Source: Rhodoferax potami
Lineage (GTDB): Bacteria; Pseudomonadota; Gammaproteobacteria; Burkholderiales; Burkholderiaceae_C
Assembly (NCBI RefSeq): GCF_032193765.1
Contig: NZ_JAVBIJ010000001.1
Coordinates: forward strand, 992,001 to 1,056,000
Direction of reading: 5' to 3'
DNA length: 64,000 nt
This document shows positions 50,669 through 58,677 of this stretch, in pieces; position 1 is the first letter of the stretch; the number at the start of each line of letters is the position of its first letter. Below the pieces are notes generated by a model. It saw only the letters and a program-made list of their open reading frames with translations, was not told the origin of the DNA and ran no database searches. The translations under genes were made by a program, and so were the position numbers.

Positions 50669-51145
50669 TCAGGCGGCTTTTTTGAGAACCTTAACGGCTT
50701 TCAAAACGTCGTCGACATGCCCAGGAACCTTCAGGCCACGCCACTCTTCTTTCACCAGGCCATCCGCGCCGATCAGGAAGGTACTGCGCTCGATGCCTTT
50801 GACCTTTTTGCCGTACATGATTTTGTTTTTGACCACACCGAACATGTGGCACATTTTTTCTTCGGTATCAGCAATCAGCTCAAAAGGCAGCTCGAGCTTG
50901 GCCTTGAATTCGTCGTGGGACTTCATGTTGTCGCGGGAAACACCGAACACTTCGGCGCCTGCTTTGACGAAATCTTTGTACTTGTCCCTGAATTGCATGG
51001 CTTCGGTAGTACAACCAGGGGTATTGTCTTTCGGGTAAAAGTACAGCACCATGGTTTTCCCGACGTGGGTGGTGTTGGTCACCTTGATGCCGCCGGTGGC
51101 GTTGGCTTCGAATTCGGGAAGGGGTTTGTTGACAACAATCGCCAT
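50669..51145 (-). CDS. bcp: peroxiredoxin, Bcp/PrxQ type
   Basis: This is a thiol peroxidase that reduces H2O2 and organic hydroperoxides. The 158-residue protein has the peroxidatic Cys in YPKDNTPGCTTEA. The E. coli Bcp resolving Cys, five residues later, is replaced (CTTEAMQFRD). A second Cys occurs further on (EEKMCHMFG), in the helix position used as resolving Cys by another PrxQ subtype. The start at 51145 gives MAIVVNKPLPEFEA. It has a terminator downstream. Confidence 0.94.
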   Translation of the reverse strand: MAIVVNKPLPEFEANATGGIKVTNTTHVGKTMVLYFYPKDNTPGCTTEAMQFRDKYKDFVKAGAEVFGVSRDNMKSHDEFKAKLELPFELIADTEEKMCHMFGVVKNKIMYGKKVKGIERSTFLIGADGLVKEEWRGLKVPGHVDDVLKAVKVLKKAA

Positions 51146-51298
51146 ATGGAATTTCAATCTCGGTGTGTTGACCGGCTAGCCGGACATGTCAGTCATAGGG
51201 GACAGCGTCGAACGTGACAGCAATTCTTCGCTCTGGACCGCAACCCGCTATTTTACTCTGAAATGCCCCCACCAAGCGTCGGGCGGTGAGTTGCTTTC

Positions 51299-51664
51299 TC
51301 AGACCATGAGGGCCGCTACCACCTTGCGACCTTCACCCGACAGAAAGTTATAGGTGCGGCAGGCGGCCTGGGTGTCCATGGTTTCTATGCCGATGCGGGC
51401 GCTGTAGAGGGGCGATATCCATTTCGGATGCGGAAACCGGATCTTGCTGCCGCTCCCGAAGAGCACCAATTCCGGCGCGAGTGCAGCCAATTCTTGAAAG
51501 AGCGCTTCCGTCAGGTCTTCAAATCGGGCGCAAGCCCATGGGCGGCAGATGCCTTGGCTGCTCACGATGATGCTGCTGTGGTGTTTTTCACCGTTGACTT
51601 CGACCCAGTCGGGGCCGTAGCCGGTGATGGAGGGGCCTTGTGTTGCGTCGGGGATGAATTTCAT
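51299..51664 (-). CDS. Mth938-like domain protein (DUF498)
   Basis: This 121-residue single-domain protein is related to archaeal MTH938 and mitochondrial NDUFAF3. Characteristic segments are GPSITGYGPDWVEVNGEKHHSSIIVS and LVLFGSGSKIRFP. The C-terminal GIETMDTQAACRTYNFLSGEGRKVVAALMV is also conserved. The NDUFAF3 relation suggests a role in assembly of a respiratory complex, but no function is shown for bacterial members. It is divergent from the aminotransferase gene. Confidence 0.88.
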   Translation of the reverse strand: MKFIPDATQGPSITGYGPDWVEVNGEKHHSSIIVSSQGICRPWACARFEDLTEALFQELAALAPELVLFGSGSKIRFPHPKWISPLYSARIGIETMDTQAACRTYNFLSGEGRKVVAALMV

Positions 51665-51758
51665 GGGGAGGGTGATACCGGAAGACGCAAGCGGAGTGCC
51701 TGCCGAACTGTGGTCAAATTATAGGTTTCGCCCTGTGCTGACACCTCCCGGAGGGACT

Positions 51759-52985
51759 TTGAAAACCATTCAGAAATCTGCCAAGCTGGCTAACGTGCTC
51801 TACGACATTCGCGGTCCCATCATGGACGCGGCGCGTCAAATGGAGGACGAGGGCCAGAAGATCATCAAGCTCAATCTGGGCAACTTGGCGGTGTTCGGTT
51901 TTGATGCACCCGAAGAAATCCAGCAAGACATGATCCGCAACCTGCCCAACTCGGCAGGCTACTCCGACAGCAAAGGCATTTTTGCTGCCCGCAAAGCGGT
52001 CATGCATGAGACCCAGAAGCAGGGCATTGCCGGCGTTACCTTGGATGATATTTATCTGGGCAACGGCGCCAGTGAGCTGATCACCATGGCCACCAACGCC
52101 TTGCTGGACAACGGCGACGAGTTGTTGCTGCCGATGCCTGACTACCCCTTGTGGACCGCAGCAACCAGCCTGTCCGGCGGCACACCGGTGCATTACCTGT
52201 GCGATGAGAACAATGGCTGGATGCCCGACCTGGACGACATCCGCGCCAAGATCACGCCACGCACCAAGGGCATTGTGGTGATCAACCCCAATAACCCGAC
52301 CGGCGTGTTGTATTCCACCGAGCTGCTGCAAGGCATCATCGAAATCGCCCGCCAGCACGGCTTGGTGATTCTGGCGGACGAGGTGTACGACAAGGTCTTG
52401 TACGACGGTATCCACCACACGGCCATGGCCAGCCTGTCGACCGACGTGTTGACGCTCACCTTCAATTCCCTGTCCAAAAGCTACCGCTCCTGCGGTTACC
52501 GTGCTGGCTGGCTGGTGGTGTCAGGCAACAAAAAGTCGGCGACCGATTACATCGAGGGCTTGAACATGCTCTCGAACATGAAGCTGTGCTCCAACGTGCC
52601 CGGCCAGTGGGCGATCCAGACCGCTTTGGGCGGTTACCAGAGCATCAACGATCTGGTGTGCGAAGGCGGGCGTTTGCGCCGCCAGCGCGATCTGGCCTAT
52701 GAGCTGATTACCGCCATCCCCGGCGTGACCTGTGTGAAGCCGCAGGCCGCGCTGTACATGTTCCCCAAGCTGGACCCCAAGGTGTACCCCATCTCGGACG
52801 ACCGGCAATTTTTCCTGGAGCTGCTGCGCGAGACCCGCGTCATGCTGGTGCAGGGAACCGGCTTTAACTGGCATGCGCCCGACCACTTCCGCATCGTGTT
52901 CCTCCCGCATGAGGACGATTTGCGTGAAGCCATTGGCCGCATTGCCAAGTTCCTCGAGAGCTATCGCAAGCGCAACGGGAACTGA
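51759..52985 (+). CDS. alaA: PLP-dependent aminotransferase, AlaA-like
   Basis: This is a class I/II aminotransferase predicted to interconvert glutamate and pyruvate with 2-oxoglutarate and alanine. The 408-residue protein starts at TTG with GGAGGG four bases upstream, giving KTIQKSAKLANVLYDIRGPI, which is typical of AlaA. It has NPNNPTGVLY, DEVYDKVLYDG and the PLP lysine in NSLSKSYRSCGYRAGW. It precedes hom-thrC, separated by repeat copy F. Confidence 0.92.
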   Translation: MKTIQKSAKLANVLYDIRGPIMDAARQMEDEGQKIIKLNLGNLAVFGFDAPEEIQQDMIRNLPNSAGYSDSKGIFAARKAVMHETQKQGIAGVTLDDIYLGNGASELITMATNALLDNGDELLLPMPDYPLWTAATSLSGGTPVHYLCDENNGWMPDLDDIRAKITPRTKGIVVINPNNPTGVLYSTELLQGIIEIARQHGLVILADEVYDKVLYDGIHHTAMASLSTDVLTLTFNSLSKSYRSCGYRAGWLVVSGNKKSATDYIEGLNMLSNMKLCSNVPGQWAIQTALGGYQSINDLVCEGGRLRRQRDLAYELITAIPGVTCVKPQAALYMFPKLDPKVYPISDDRQFFLELLRETRVMLVQGTGFNWHAPDHFRIVFLPHEDDLREAIGRIAKFLESYRKRNGN

Positions 52986-52990
52986 CTCAC

Positions 52991-53041
52991 TCTGATTTTG
53001 ATAGCTGCCCACGCACTGTTTGCAAGGGCTAGACGCACTTT
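52991..53041 (+). repeat. dispersed palindromic repeat, copy F
   Basis: TGATTTTGATAGC, then TGCCCACGCAC, a spacer and GGGCTAGACGCAC match the middle and tail of the family; the first part of the head is degenerate. It fills most of the alaA-hom gap. Confidence 0.6.
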
Positions 53042-53056
53042 TAACGTAAGAACGAT

Positions 53057-54379
53057 ATGAAACCGATACAAGTAGGCCTGCTCGGCATTGGCACCGTGGG
53101 AAGCGGCACATTCAATGTGCTCAAGCGCAACCAGCAAGAAATCCAGGGCCGTGCCGGCCGAGGTATCGAAATCACCATGGTGGCTGACCTCGATGTGGCG
53201 CGTGCCCAAAGCGTCGTCGGTCCCGACGTGAAGGTGGTGAACGACGCGCGCGCCATCATTGCCAACCCCGACATCGATATCGTCATCGAGCTGATCGGTG
53301 GCTACGGCATTGCCAAGGCGCTGGTGCTGGAAGCCATTGCCGCCGGAAAGCATGTCGTCACTGCCAATAAGGCCTTGCTCGCAGTGCACGGCACCGAAAT
53401 TTTTGCTGCCGCTTCCGCCAAGGGCGTGATGGTTGCATTCGAAGCCGCTGTGGCCGGTGGTATCCCCATCATCAAGGCGCTGCGCGAAGGCCTGACGGCC
53501 AACCGCATTCAGTGGATTGCCGGCATCATCAACGGCACCACCAATTTCATCCTGTCCGAAATGCGCGACAAGGGCCTGGACTTTGACGTGGTGCTCAAAG
53601 AAGCACAGCGCCTAGGTTATGCCGAAGCCGACCCGACCTTCGACATCGAAGGCGTGGATGCAGCGCACAAAGTCACCTTGATGAGCGCGATTGCATTTGG
53701 TATTCCGGTGCAGTTCGACAAGGCCTATGTGGAAGGCATCACCAAGCTGGGCGCTGCCGACATCAAATACGCCGAGCAACTGGGCTACCGCATCAAGTTG
53801 TTGGGCATTACCAAGCGCACGGCCGCCGGCATTGAGCTGCGCGTGCACCCCACACTGGTACCGGCCAAGCGCCTGATCGCCAATGTGGAAGGCGCGATGA
53901 ACGCAGTCATGGCCCACGGCGACGCCGTAGGCACCACGCTGTACTACGGCAAGGGCGCGGGCTCAGAGCCCACTGCCAGCGCCGTGATTGCCGACTTGGT
54001 AGACATTACCCGTCTGCACACCGCAGACGCCGCCCAGCGCGTGCCGCACCTGGCTTTCCAGCCCGACGCCATCAGCAACACCCCGGTGTTGGCCATGAGC
54101 GAAGTCGTGACCAGCTACTACCTGCGCTTGCGCGTGGCCGACGAGGCCGGTGTGTTGGCCAAGGTCACCGGTTTGCTGGCCGAAGCCGGTATAAGCATCG
54201 ATGCAGTGCTGCAGCGTGAAGCGGATGAAATCAGCGGCGAAGCTGCGACCCAGACCGACGTCATCATCCTGACCCACGACTGCGCAGAAGCTAAGATGAA
54301 CGCGGCGCTCGCCCAGATGCAAGCGCTGCCCACCGTGTTGCAGCCCATCACCCGCATCCGCAAGGAAGAGCTGGCGTAA
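53057..54379 (+). CDS. hom: homoserine dehydrogenase
   Basis: Hom reduces aspartate semialdehyde to homoserine on the way to threonine and methionine. The 440-residue protein has the nucleotide-binding GLLGIGTVGSGTFNVL, the active region AGGIPIIKALREGLTANRI with GIINGTTNFIL, GYAEADPTFDIEGVDAAHK, and a C-terminal ACT domain (YYLRLRVADEAGVLAKVTGLL) for feedback control. It is 15 bp upstream of thrC. Confidence 0.97.
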   Translation: MKPIQVGLLGIGTVGSGTFNVLKRNQQEIQGRAGRGIEITMVADLDVARAQSVVGPDVKVVNDARAIIANPDIDIVIELIGGYGIAKALVLEAIAAGKHVVTANKALLAVHGTEIFAAASAKGVMVAFEAAVAGGIPIIKALREGLTANRIQWIAGIINGTTNFILSEMRDKGLDFDVVLKEAQRLGYAEADPTFDIEGVDAAHKVTLMSAIAFGIPVQFDKAYVEGITKLGAADIKYAEQLGYRIKLLGITKRTAAGIELRVHPTLVPAKRLIANVEGAMNAVMAHGDAVGTTLYYGKGAGSEPTASAVIADLVDITRLHTADAAQRVPHLAFQPDAISNTPVLAMSEVVTSYYLRLRVADEAGVLAKVTGLLAEAGISIDAVLQREADEISGEAATQTDVIILTHDCAEAKMNAALAQMQALPTVLQPITRIRKEELA

Positions 54380-54394
54380 TCAGGACACTGCCCC

Positions 54395-55822
54395 ATGCAA
54401 TACATCTCTACCCGCGGCAATCAAGACCGCAAACGGTTCTGCGAAATCCTGCTTGAAGGCCTGGCGCCGGACGGCGGCCTGTACATGCCGGTGGCCTATC
54501 CGCAAGTAGACGACGCCACGCTGACCCGCTGGCGCAAGGTCTACCACGAGCAGGGCTACGCCACGCTCGCGTTTGAAATCCTGTCGCTGTACATCGACGA
54601 CATTCCCGCCGACGATCTGCGCGCCCTGTGCGCCAAGACCTACACCGCTGAAGTGTTCGGCACCGGCGAGATCGTGCCTTTGCGCCACCTGCAGGACGGT
54701 GTCTGGATCGAAGCGCTGTCCAACGGCCCGACGCTGGCGTTCAAAGACATGGCGATGCAACTGCTGGGCAACCTGTTCGAATACGAACTGGCCCGCCGCG
54801 GCGAAGAGCTCAACATTCTCGGCGCCACCAGTGGCGACACCGGCAGCGCCGCGGAACATGCCATGCGTGGCAAAAAGGGCGTGCGCGTCTTCATGACCAG
54901 CCCGCATGGCCGCATGAGCCCCTTCCAGCAGGCACAAATGTTCAGCCTGCAGGACGCCAACATCTACAACATCGCCATCAAAGGCGTGTTCGATGACTGC
55001 CAGGACATCGTCAAGGCCGTGTCCAACGACCTCGAGTTCAAGCGCAAATACAAAATCGGCACGGTCAACTCCATCAACTGGGCGCGTCTGCTGGCCCAAG
55101 TGGTGTACTACTTTGCCGGCTACATCCAGGCGACCGAGTCGAACGCCCAGAAGGTGTCGTTCAGCGTGCCAAGTGGCAACTTCGGCAACGTGTGTGCCGG
55201 CCATGTGGCCCGCATGATGGGTCTGCCGGTCGACAAGCTGGTGGTTGCCACCAACGAAAACGATGTGCTCGACGAGTTCTTCCGCACTGGCGTGTACCGG
55301 GTGCGCGGCACGGCCGACACCCACGAGACTTCCAGCCCGTCCATGGACATTTCCAAGGCCAGCAACTTCGAACGCTTTGTGTTTGACCTGCTGGGCCGCG
55401 ACGGTGCGCGGGTCAAGGCGCTGTTCGGCGAAGGCCTGTCCAAGACCGGTCAGTTCGACCTGAGTGCAGACCCTGTGTTCGCGCAAGCGGCCACCAAGTA
55501 TGGATTTGTGAGTGGCAAGAGCACCCACGCCAACCGCCTGGACACCATCCGTGCCACTTACGAGCAGCACGGCATGATGATTGACACCCACACCGCCGAT
55601 GGCCTAAAGGTAGCCTTGGAGCACCTGACCGCCAGCGTGCCCATGGTGGTGTTGGAAACCGCATTGCCCATCAAGTTCGCGGCTACCGTGGTCGAGGCTT
55701 TGGGTCGTGATCCCGTCCGCCCGCCGCAGTTCGAGGGCATCGAAGCCCTGCCCAAGCGCGTGCTGGTCATGGATGCAGATGTGCCCGCCATCAAAGCGCT
55801 CATTGAGCGTGAGTGTGTTTGA
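54395..55822 (+). CDS. thrC: threonine synthase
   Basis: ThrC converts O-phosphohomoserine to threonine with PLP. The 475-residue protein starts MQYISTRGNQDRKRFCEILLEGLAPDGGLYMP. The PLP lysine lies in NGPTLAFKDMAMQLLGNLFEY, and GATSGDTGSAAEHAM and VPSGNFGNVCAGH follow. It forms an operon with hom. Repeat copy G lies in the spacer downstream. Confidence 0.97.
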   Translation: MQYISTRGNQDRKRFCEILLEGLAPDGGLYMPVAYPQVDDATLTRWRKVYHEQGYATLAFEILSLYIDDIPADDLRALCAKTYTAEVFGTGEIVPLRHLQDGVWIEALSNGPTLAFKDMAMQLLGNLFEYELARRGEELNILGATSGDTGSAAEHAMRGKKGVRVFMTSPHGRMSPFQQAQMFSLQDANIYNIAIKGVFDDCQDIVKAVSNDLEFKRKYKIGTVNSINWARLLAQVVYYFAGYIQATESNAQKVSFSVPSGNFGNVCAGHVARMMGLPVDKLVVATNENDVLDEFFRTGVYRVRGTADTHETSSPSMDISKASNFERFVFDLLGRDGARVKALFGEGLSKTGQFDLSADPVFAQAATKYGFVSGKSTHANRLDTIRATYEQHGMMIDTHTADGLKVALEHLTASVPMVVLETALPIKFAATVVEALGRDPVRPPQFEGIEALPKRVLVMDADVPAIKALIERECV

Positions 55823-55835
55823 TTTGTGTATGAAA

Positions 55836-55888
55836 ACGCTGCTTTGCGCCCGTCAATAGTGCGCGAGCAGCTCCTGAATCGATAGCAA
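55836..55888 (-). repeat. dispersed palindromic repeat, copy G, abutting the moeA start
   Basis: On the minus strand: GCTATCGATTCAGGAGC, then TGCTCGCGC, a spacer and a tail GGGCGCAAAGCAGC. It ends right at the moeA ATG (55889), so the moeA leader is repeat sequence. Confidence 0.7.
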
Positions 55889-57148
55889 ATGACTTCTGCA
55901 CCCGGCGCCCCCCGTAAGCCTTTATTGCCTTTGGACGATGCGCTGGCGCAGTTGCTTGCTGCTGTTAGCCCCCTGACAGCGACCGAACAGGTTTCCACCT
56001 TCGATGCAGACGGCCGGGTGCTGGCGGCTAACGTGGTGTCTGAGTTGCAAGTGCCGGCCTTTGATAACAGTGCGATGGACGGCTATGCGGTGCGGGCTGA
56101 GGACCTGATGTTCGGCTCCAACGAGCTCCGGGTCACGCAGCGGATTGCCGCTGGCGCGGTCGGTGAGCAATTGCAAGCCGGCACGGCAGGCCGCATTTTC
56201 ACCGGCGCACCGGTACCCCCCGGCGCCGATGCAGTGGTCATGCAAGAAGACTGCACCCGCATCCATGACGAGCGCGATGGGGAGCCCGAGACCATCCGCG
56301 TCAACACCACGCCCTTGCCGGGCCAGCACATCCGCCATGCGGGTGAAGACGTGCAGCGTGGGGACTGCGTGTTGCCTGCTGGCACCCGCCTGAGCCCGGC
56401 TGAGTTGGGCCTGGCTGCCAGCATCGGCATGGCGCAGCTGAAAGTGGTGCGCAAGCCGCGGGTAGCCTTGTTTTCCACCGGCGACGAGCTGGTAATGCCC
56501 GGCACGGTGGCTCCACAAGACATGCCGCCGGGCGCTATTTACAACTCCAACCGCTTTTTCTTGCTAAACCTGCTGCGCCGCATGGGTTGCGAGGTGGCCG
56601 ATCTGGGTATCGTGCCTGACAACCGTGAAGCCACCATTGCAGCGCTCCAACGCGCGGCGGCTGACAACGACGTCATCCTCACCAGTGGTGGCGTGTCGGT
56701 GGGCGAGGAAGACCATATCAAGCCCGCGGTGCAAAGCCTGGGTACGCTGGATTTGTGGCAAATCGCCATCAAGCCTGGCAAGCCCTTTGCCCACGGGCGC
56801 ATTGGTGCGGCGCACTTCATCGGGCTGCCCGGCAATCCGGTGTCCAGCTTCGTGACCTTTCTGGTGCTGGTGCGGCCGTTCTTGATGCGCCTGCAAGGCG
56901 TGCAGGAGTCCGCTATGAAAAGCATAGCTGTCCGCGCAGATTTTGATTGGCCCAAAGCCGATAAACGCCGAGAATTTTTGCGGGTGCGCCACAACGCAAA
57001 CGGTGGCCTCGATCTGTTCAGCAACCAGAGCTCCGGGGTGTTGACATCCGCAGTTTGGGGGGATGGCTTGGTCGATGTCGCCCCGGGCGAGCCGATTCTG
57101 TACGGCCAAGCCGTGCGCTTCATTCCTTTTCAAGGCCTGCTGGCATGA
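55889..57148 (+). CDS. moeA: molybdopterin molybdenumtransferase
   Basis: MoeA inserts molybdenum into adenylylated molybdopterin. The 419-residue protein has the MoeA N-terminal region (FDNSAMDGYAVRAEDL), the G-domain (FSTGDELVMPG, YNSNRFFLLNLL, LTSGGVSVGEEDHIKPAV, GLPGNPVSSFVTFLV) and the C-terminal domain. No Shine-Dalgarno sequence is evident because a repeat occupies the leader. A second repeat-like stretch (56911-56953) lies inside the gene. It overlaps moaD by 4 bp. Confidence 0.95.
   Translation: MTSAPGAPRKPLLPLDDALAQLLAAVSPLTATEQVSTFDADGRVLAANVVSELQVPAFDNSAMDGYAVRAEDLMFGSNELRVTQRIAAGAVGEQLQAGTAGRIFTGAPVPPGADAVVMQEDCTRIHDERDGEPETIRVNTTPLPGQHIRHAGEDVQRGDCVLPAGTRLSPAELGLAASIGMAQLKVVRKPRVALFSTGDELVMPGTVAPQDMPPGAIYNSNRFFLLNLLRRMGCEVADLGIVPDNREATIAALQRAAADNDVILTSGGVSVGEEDHIKPAVQSLGTLDLWQIAIKPGKPFAHGRIGAAHFIGLPGNPVSSFVTFLVLVRPFLMRLQGVQESAMKSIAVRADFDWPKADKRREFLRVRHNANGGLDLFSNQSSGVLTSAVWGDGLVDVAPGEPILYGQAVRFIPFQGLLA
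56911..56953 (+). repeat. dispersed palindromic repeat, copy L, inside moeA
   Basis: GCTATGAAAAGCATAGC, then TGTCCGCGC and an AT-rich segment match the head and middle of the family. It is read in frame as AMKSIAVRADFDW. The tail is not clear. Confidence 0.5.
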
Positions 57149-57396
57149 GAGTCACTGTGCGGTACTTCGCCTCCATGCGAGAGGCCATGGGCACTTCCAG
57201 CGAAGTGCTTGACACGGCAGCCACCACCTTGGCGCAGTTGCGCGCGGAGCTGATAGCCCGCGGCGGATCCGGCGCCGAGGCCTTGGGTACTGACCGCTCT
57301 GTGCGGATGGCGCTCAACCAGGTGATGAGTGCGCCCGGCGACTCTTTGCACGAAGGCTGCGAGGTTGCGTTTTTCCCGCCGGTGACCGGCGGTTGA
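57145..57396 (+). CDS. moaD: molybdopterin synthase sulfur carrier subunit
   Basis: MoaD carries sulfur as a C-terminal thiocarboxylate. The 83-residue ubiquitin-like protein starts MRVTVRYFASMREAMG and ends PPVTGG, the required Gly-Gly. It overlaps moeA and is followed within 10 bp by moaE. Confidence 0.96.
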   Translation: MRVTVRYFASMREAMGTSSEVLDTAATTLAQLRAELIARGGSGAEALGTDRSVRMALNQVMSAPGDSLHEGCEVAFFPPVTGG

Positions 57397-57405
57397 TTGA
57401 GACCC

Positions 57406-57915
57406 ATGGTGGCTCCGAACATGCTCCCCGGCGCTGGCGCGCGGGTACGAATCCAAGAGGCAGCGTTCGACGTCGCTGCCGAACTCGGTGCGCTGCAGGC
57501 GGGTGACCCCCGCGTCGGTGCGGTGTGCAGTTTTGTCGGCACGGTGCGTGACCGCAATGCGCCGGGCGCTGCAGGCTCGGTCCAGACCCTGGAGCTGGAA
57601 CACTACCCCGGCATGACTGAGAAGTCGATTGAAGCCATGGTGGACTCCGCGTTTGCCCGCTTCGATATCCTGGGCGCGCGGGTGGTACACCGGGTGGGTG
57701 TGCTGCAACCCACCGAGGGGGTGGTGCTGGTCGCCGTCAGCTCGGCCCACCGGGGCCAGAGTTTTCAGGCCTGTGAATTCATCATGGATTACCTCAAGAC
57801 CCAAGCACCGTTCTGGAAAAAAGAGACCACGCCCGAAGGCGCGCACTGGGTGGATGCGCGGGTGAGCGACGATGAGGCCTTGGCTCGCTGGGGCATTGCC
57901 GCCCGCAACGCCTGA
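57406..57915 (+). CDS. moaE: molybdopterin synthase catalytic subunit
   Basis: MoaE uses MoaD thiocarboxylate to convert cyclic pyranopterin monophosphate to molybdopterin. The 169-residue protein has GAVCSFVGTVRDRN, LELEHYPGMTEKSIEAMV, HRVGVLQPTEGVVLVAVSSAHR and a late lysine pair, PFWKKETTPEGAHWV, with the catalytic Lys. The ATG at 57406 is preferred; 57421 is possible. It completes the moeA-moaD-moaE unit. Confidence 0.95.
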   Translation: MVAPNMLPGAGARVRIQEAAFDVAAELGALQAGDPRVGAVCSFVGTVRDRNAPGAAGSVQTLELEHYPGMTEKSIEAMVDSAFARFDILGARVVHRVGVLQPTEGVVLVAVSSAHRGQSFQACEFIMDYLKTQAPFWKKETTPEGAHWVDARVSDDEALARWGIAARNA

Positions 57916-57927
57916 CCGGGCAAGGGC

Positions 57928-58518
57928 TCAGTTCAGGTACTTGGGGCGTTCAGCGAGGGCAAATGCATCCCAGTCGCTGGTGTCCGCGTCCATAGAAGCT
58001 TGGGTGGGCAACGCGGACTGGTTATCCGCTTGATTTGCGCCGCTGATTCCCCATCCGCTGGCTTGCAGACCGAGGCGCAACACATGGAGCAGGGCTAGCG
58101 CCGTTTCGCTCACCATGTGAATTTCGACGGTACGGGTCTCGGTTTGTCCCTGGCACGCTTCGTCAAAGCGCAAGCTCATTTCGTGTTTGTTCAGCAGCTG
58201 GTAGTGGGCTGCGGTCACCAGTAGCGGCCCGCCTGCGTCGGGCGATGCCTCTTGATACGGGGTCTGGAAATCGGACTGGCCCAATGTCTCTGCCTGCTGG
58301 TGGGCCCTAACGGCACCTTCGGCCGCACCGTCGTGGCCCACGGTCTGCGGATCGCTCAGGCTGAGCTCGTGCACCGCCTTGTCGAGATGGGGAAACAGGT
58401 CCAGCATCAAACGGCGGGTCAGCCACAAGCCTTGCTCATCGCCCGCGGTCGAGTTCATCCGCACCAGCAGGCGGTCTTGCTCGGCGACATAGCTGACTTG
58501 AAACTGGTGGACTTGCAT
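57928..58518 (-). CDS. hypothetical protein beside clpB
   Basis: I do not recognise this 196-residue soluble protein. It has two more ordered parts, MQVHQFQVSYVAEQDRLLVRMN...WLTRRLMLDLFPHL at the start and HYQLLNKHEMSLRFDE...VEIHMVSETALALLHVLRLG in the second half. These are separated by a Gly/Ala/Gln-rich linker, and the C-terminus is acidic. It has no signal peptide or membrane segment. It is convergent with moaE and divergent from clpB. Confidence 0.75.
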   Translation of the reverse strand: MQVHQFQVSYVAEQDRLLVRMNSTAGDEQGLWLTRRLMLDLFPHLDKAVHELSLSDPQTVGHDGAAEGAVRAHQQAETLGQSDFQTPYQEASPDAGGPLLVTAAHYQLLNKHEMSLRFDEACQGQTETRTVEIHMVSETALALLHVLRLGLQASGWGISGANQADNQSALPTQASMDADTSDWDAFALAERPKYLN

Positions 58519-58614
58519 GCGGACTCAACGACAAAATGGCCAGCACGCATTATCGGGCTCCGGGGTCTTTCAGCCCAGAGTTTGCGCTAGGTCAAACATC
58601 ACCACTGCCGGTGA

Positions 58615-58641
58615 CTTGAAAACCATCGGCAGGGCCCAAGC
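58615..58641 (+). promoter_or_regulatory. candidate sigma-32 heat-shock promoter of clpB
   Basis: CTTGAAA (58615-58621) matches the sigma-32 -35 exactly. After 13 bp, CCCAAGC (58635-58641) partly matches the CCCATNT -10. It lies 37 bp before clpB, a known heat-shock gene. Confidence 0.6.
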
Positions 58642-58677
58642 TGATGCATCAACGGATGAACCGTGAGGAGTAACCCC

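Noticed and set aside
54380..55591. 403-codon open frame antisense to thrC
   Set aside because: Shadow of thrC, which is complete and in an operon with hom.
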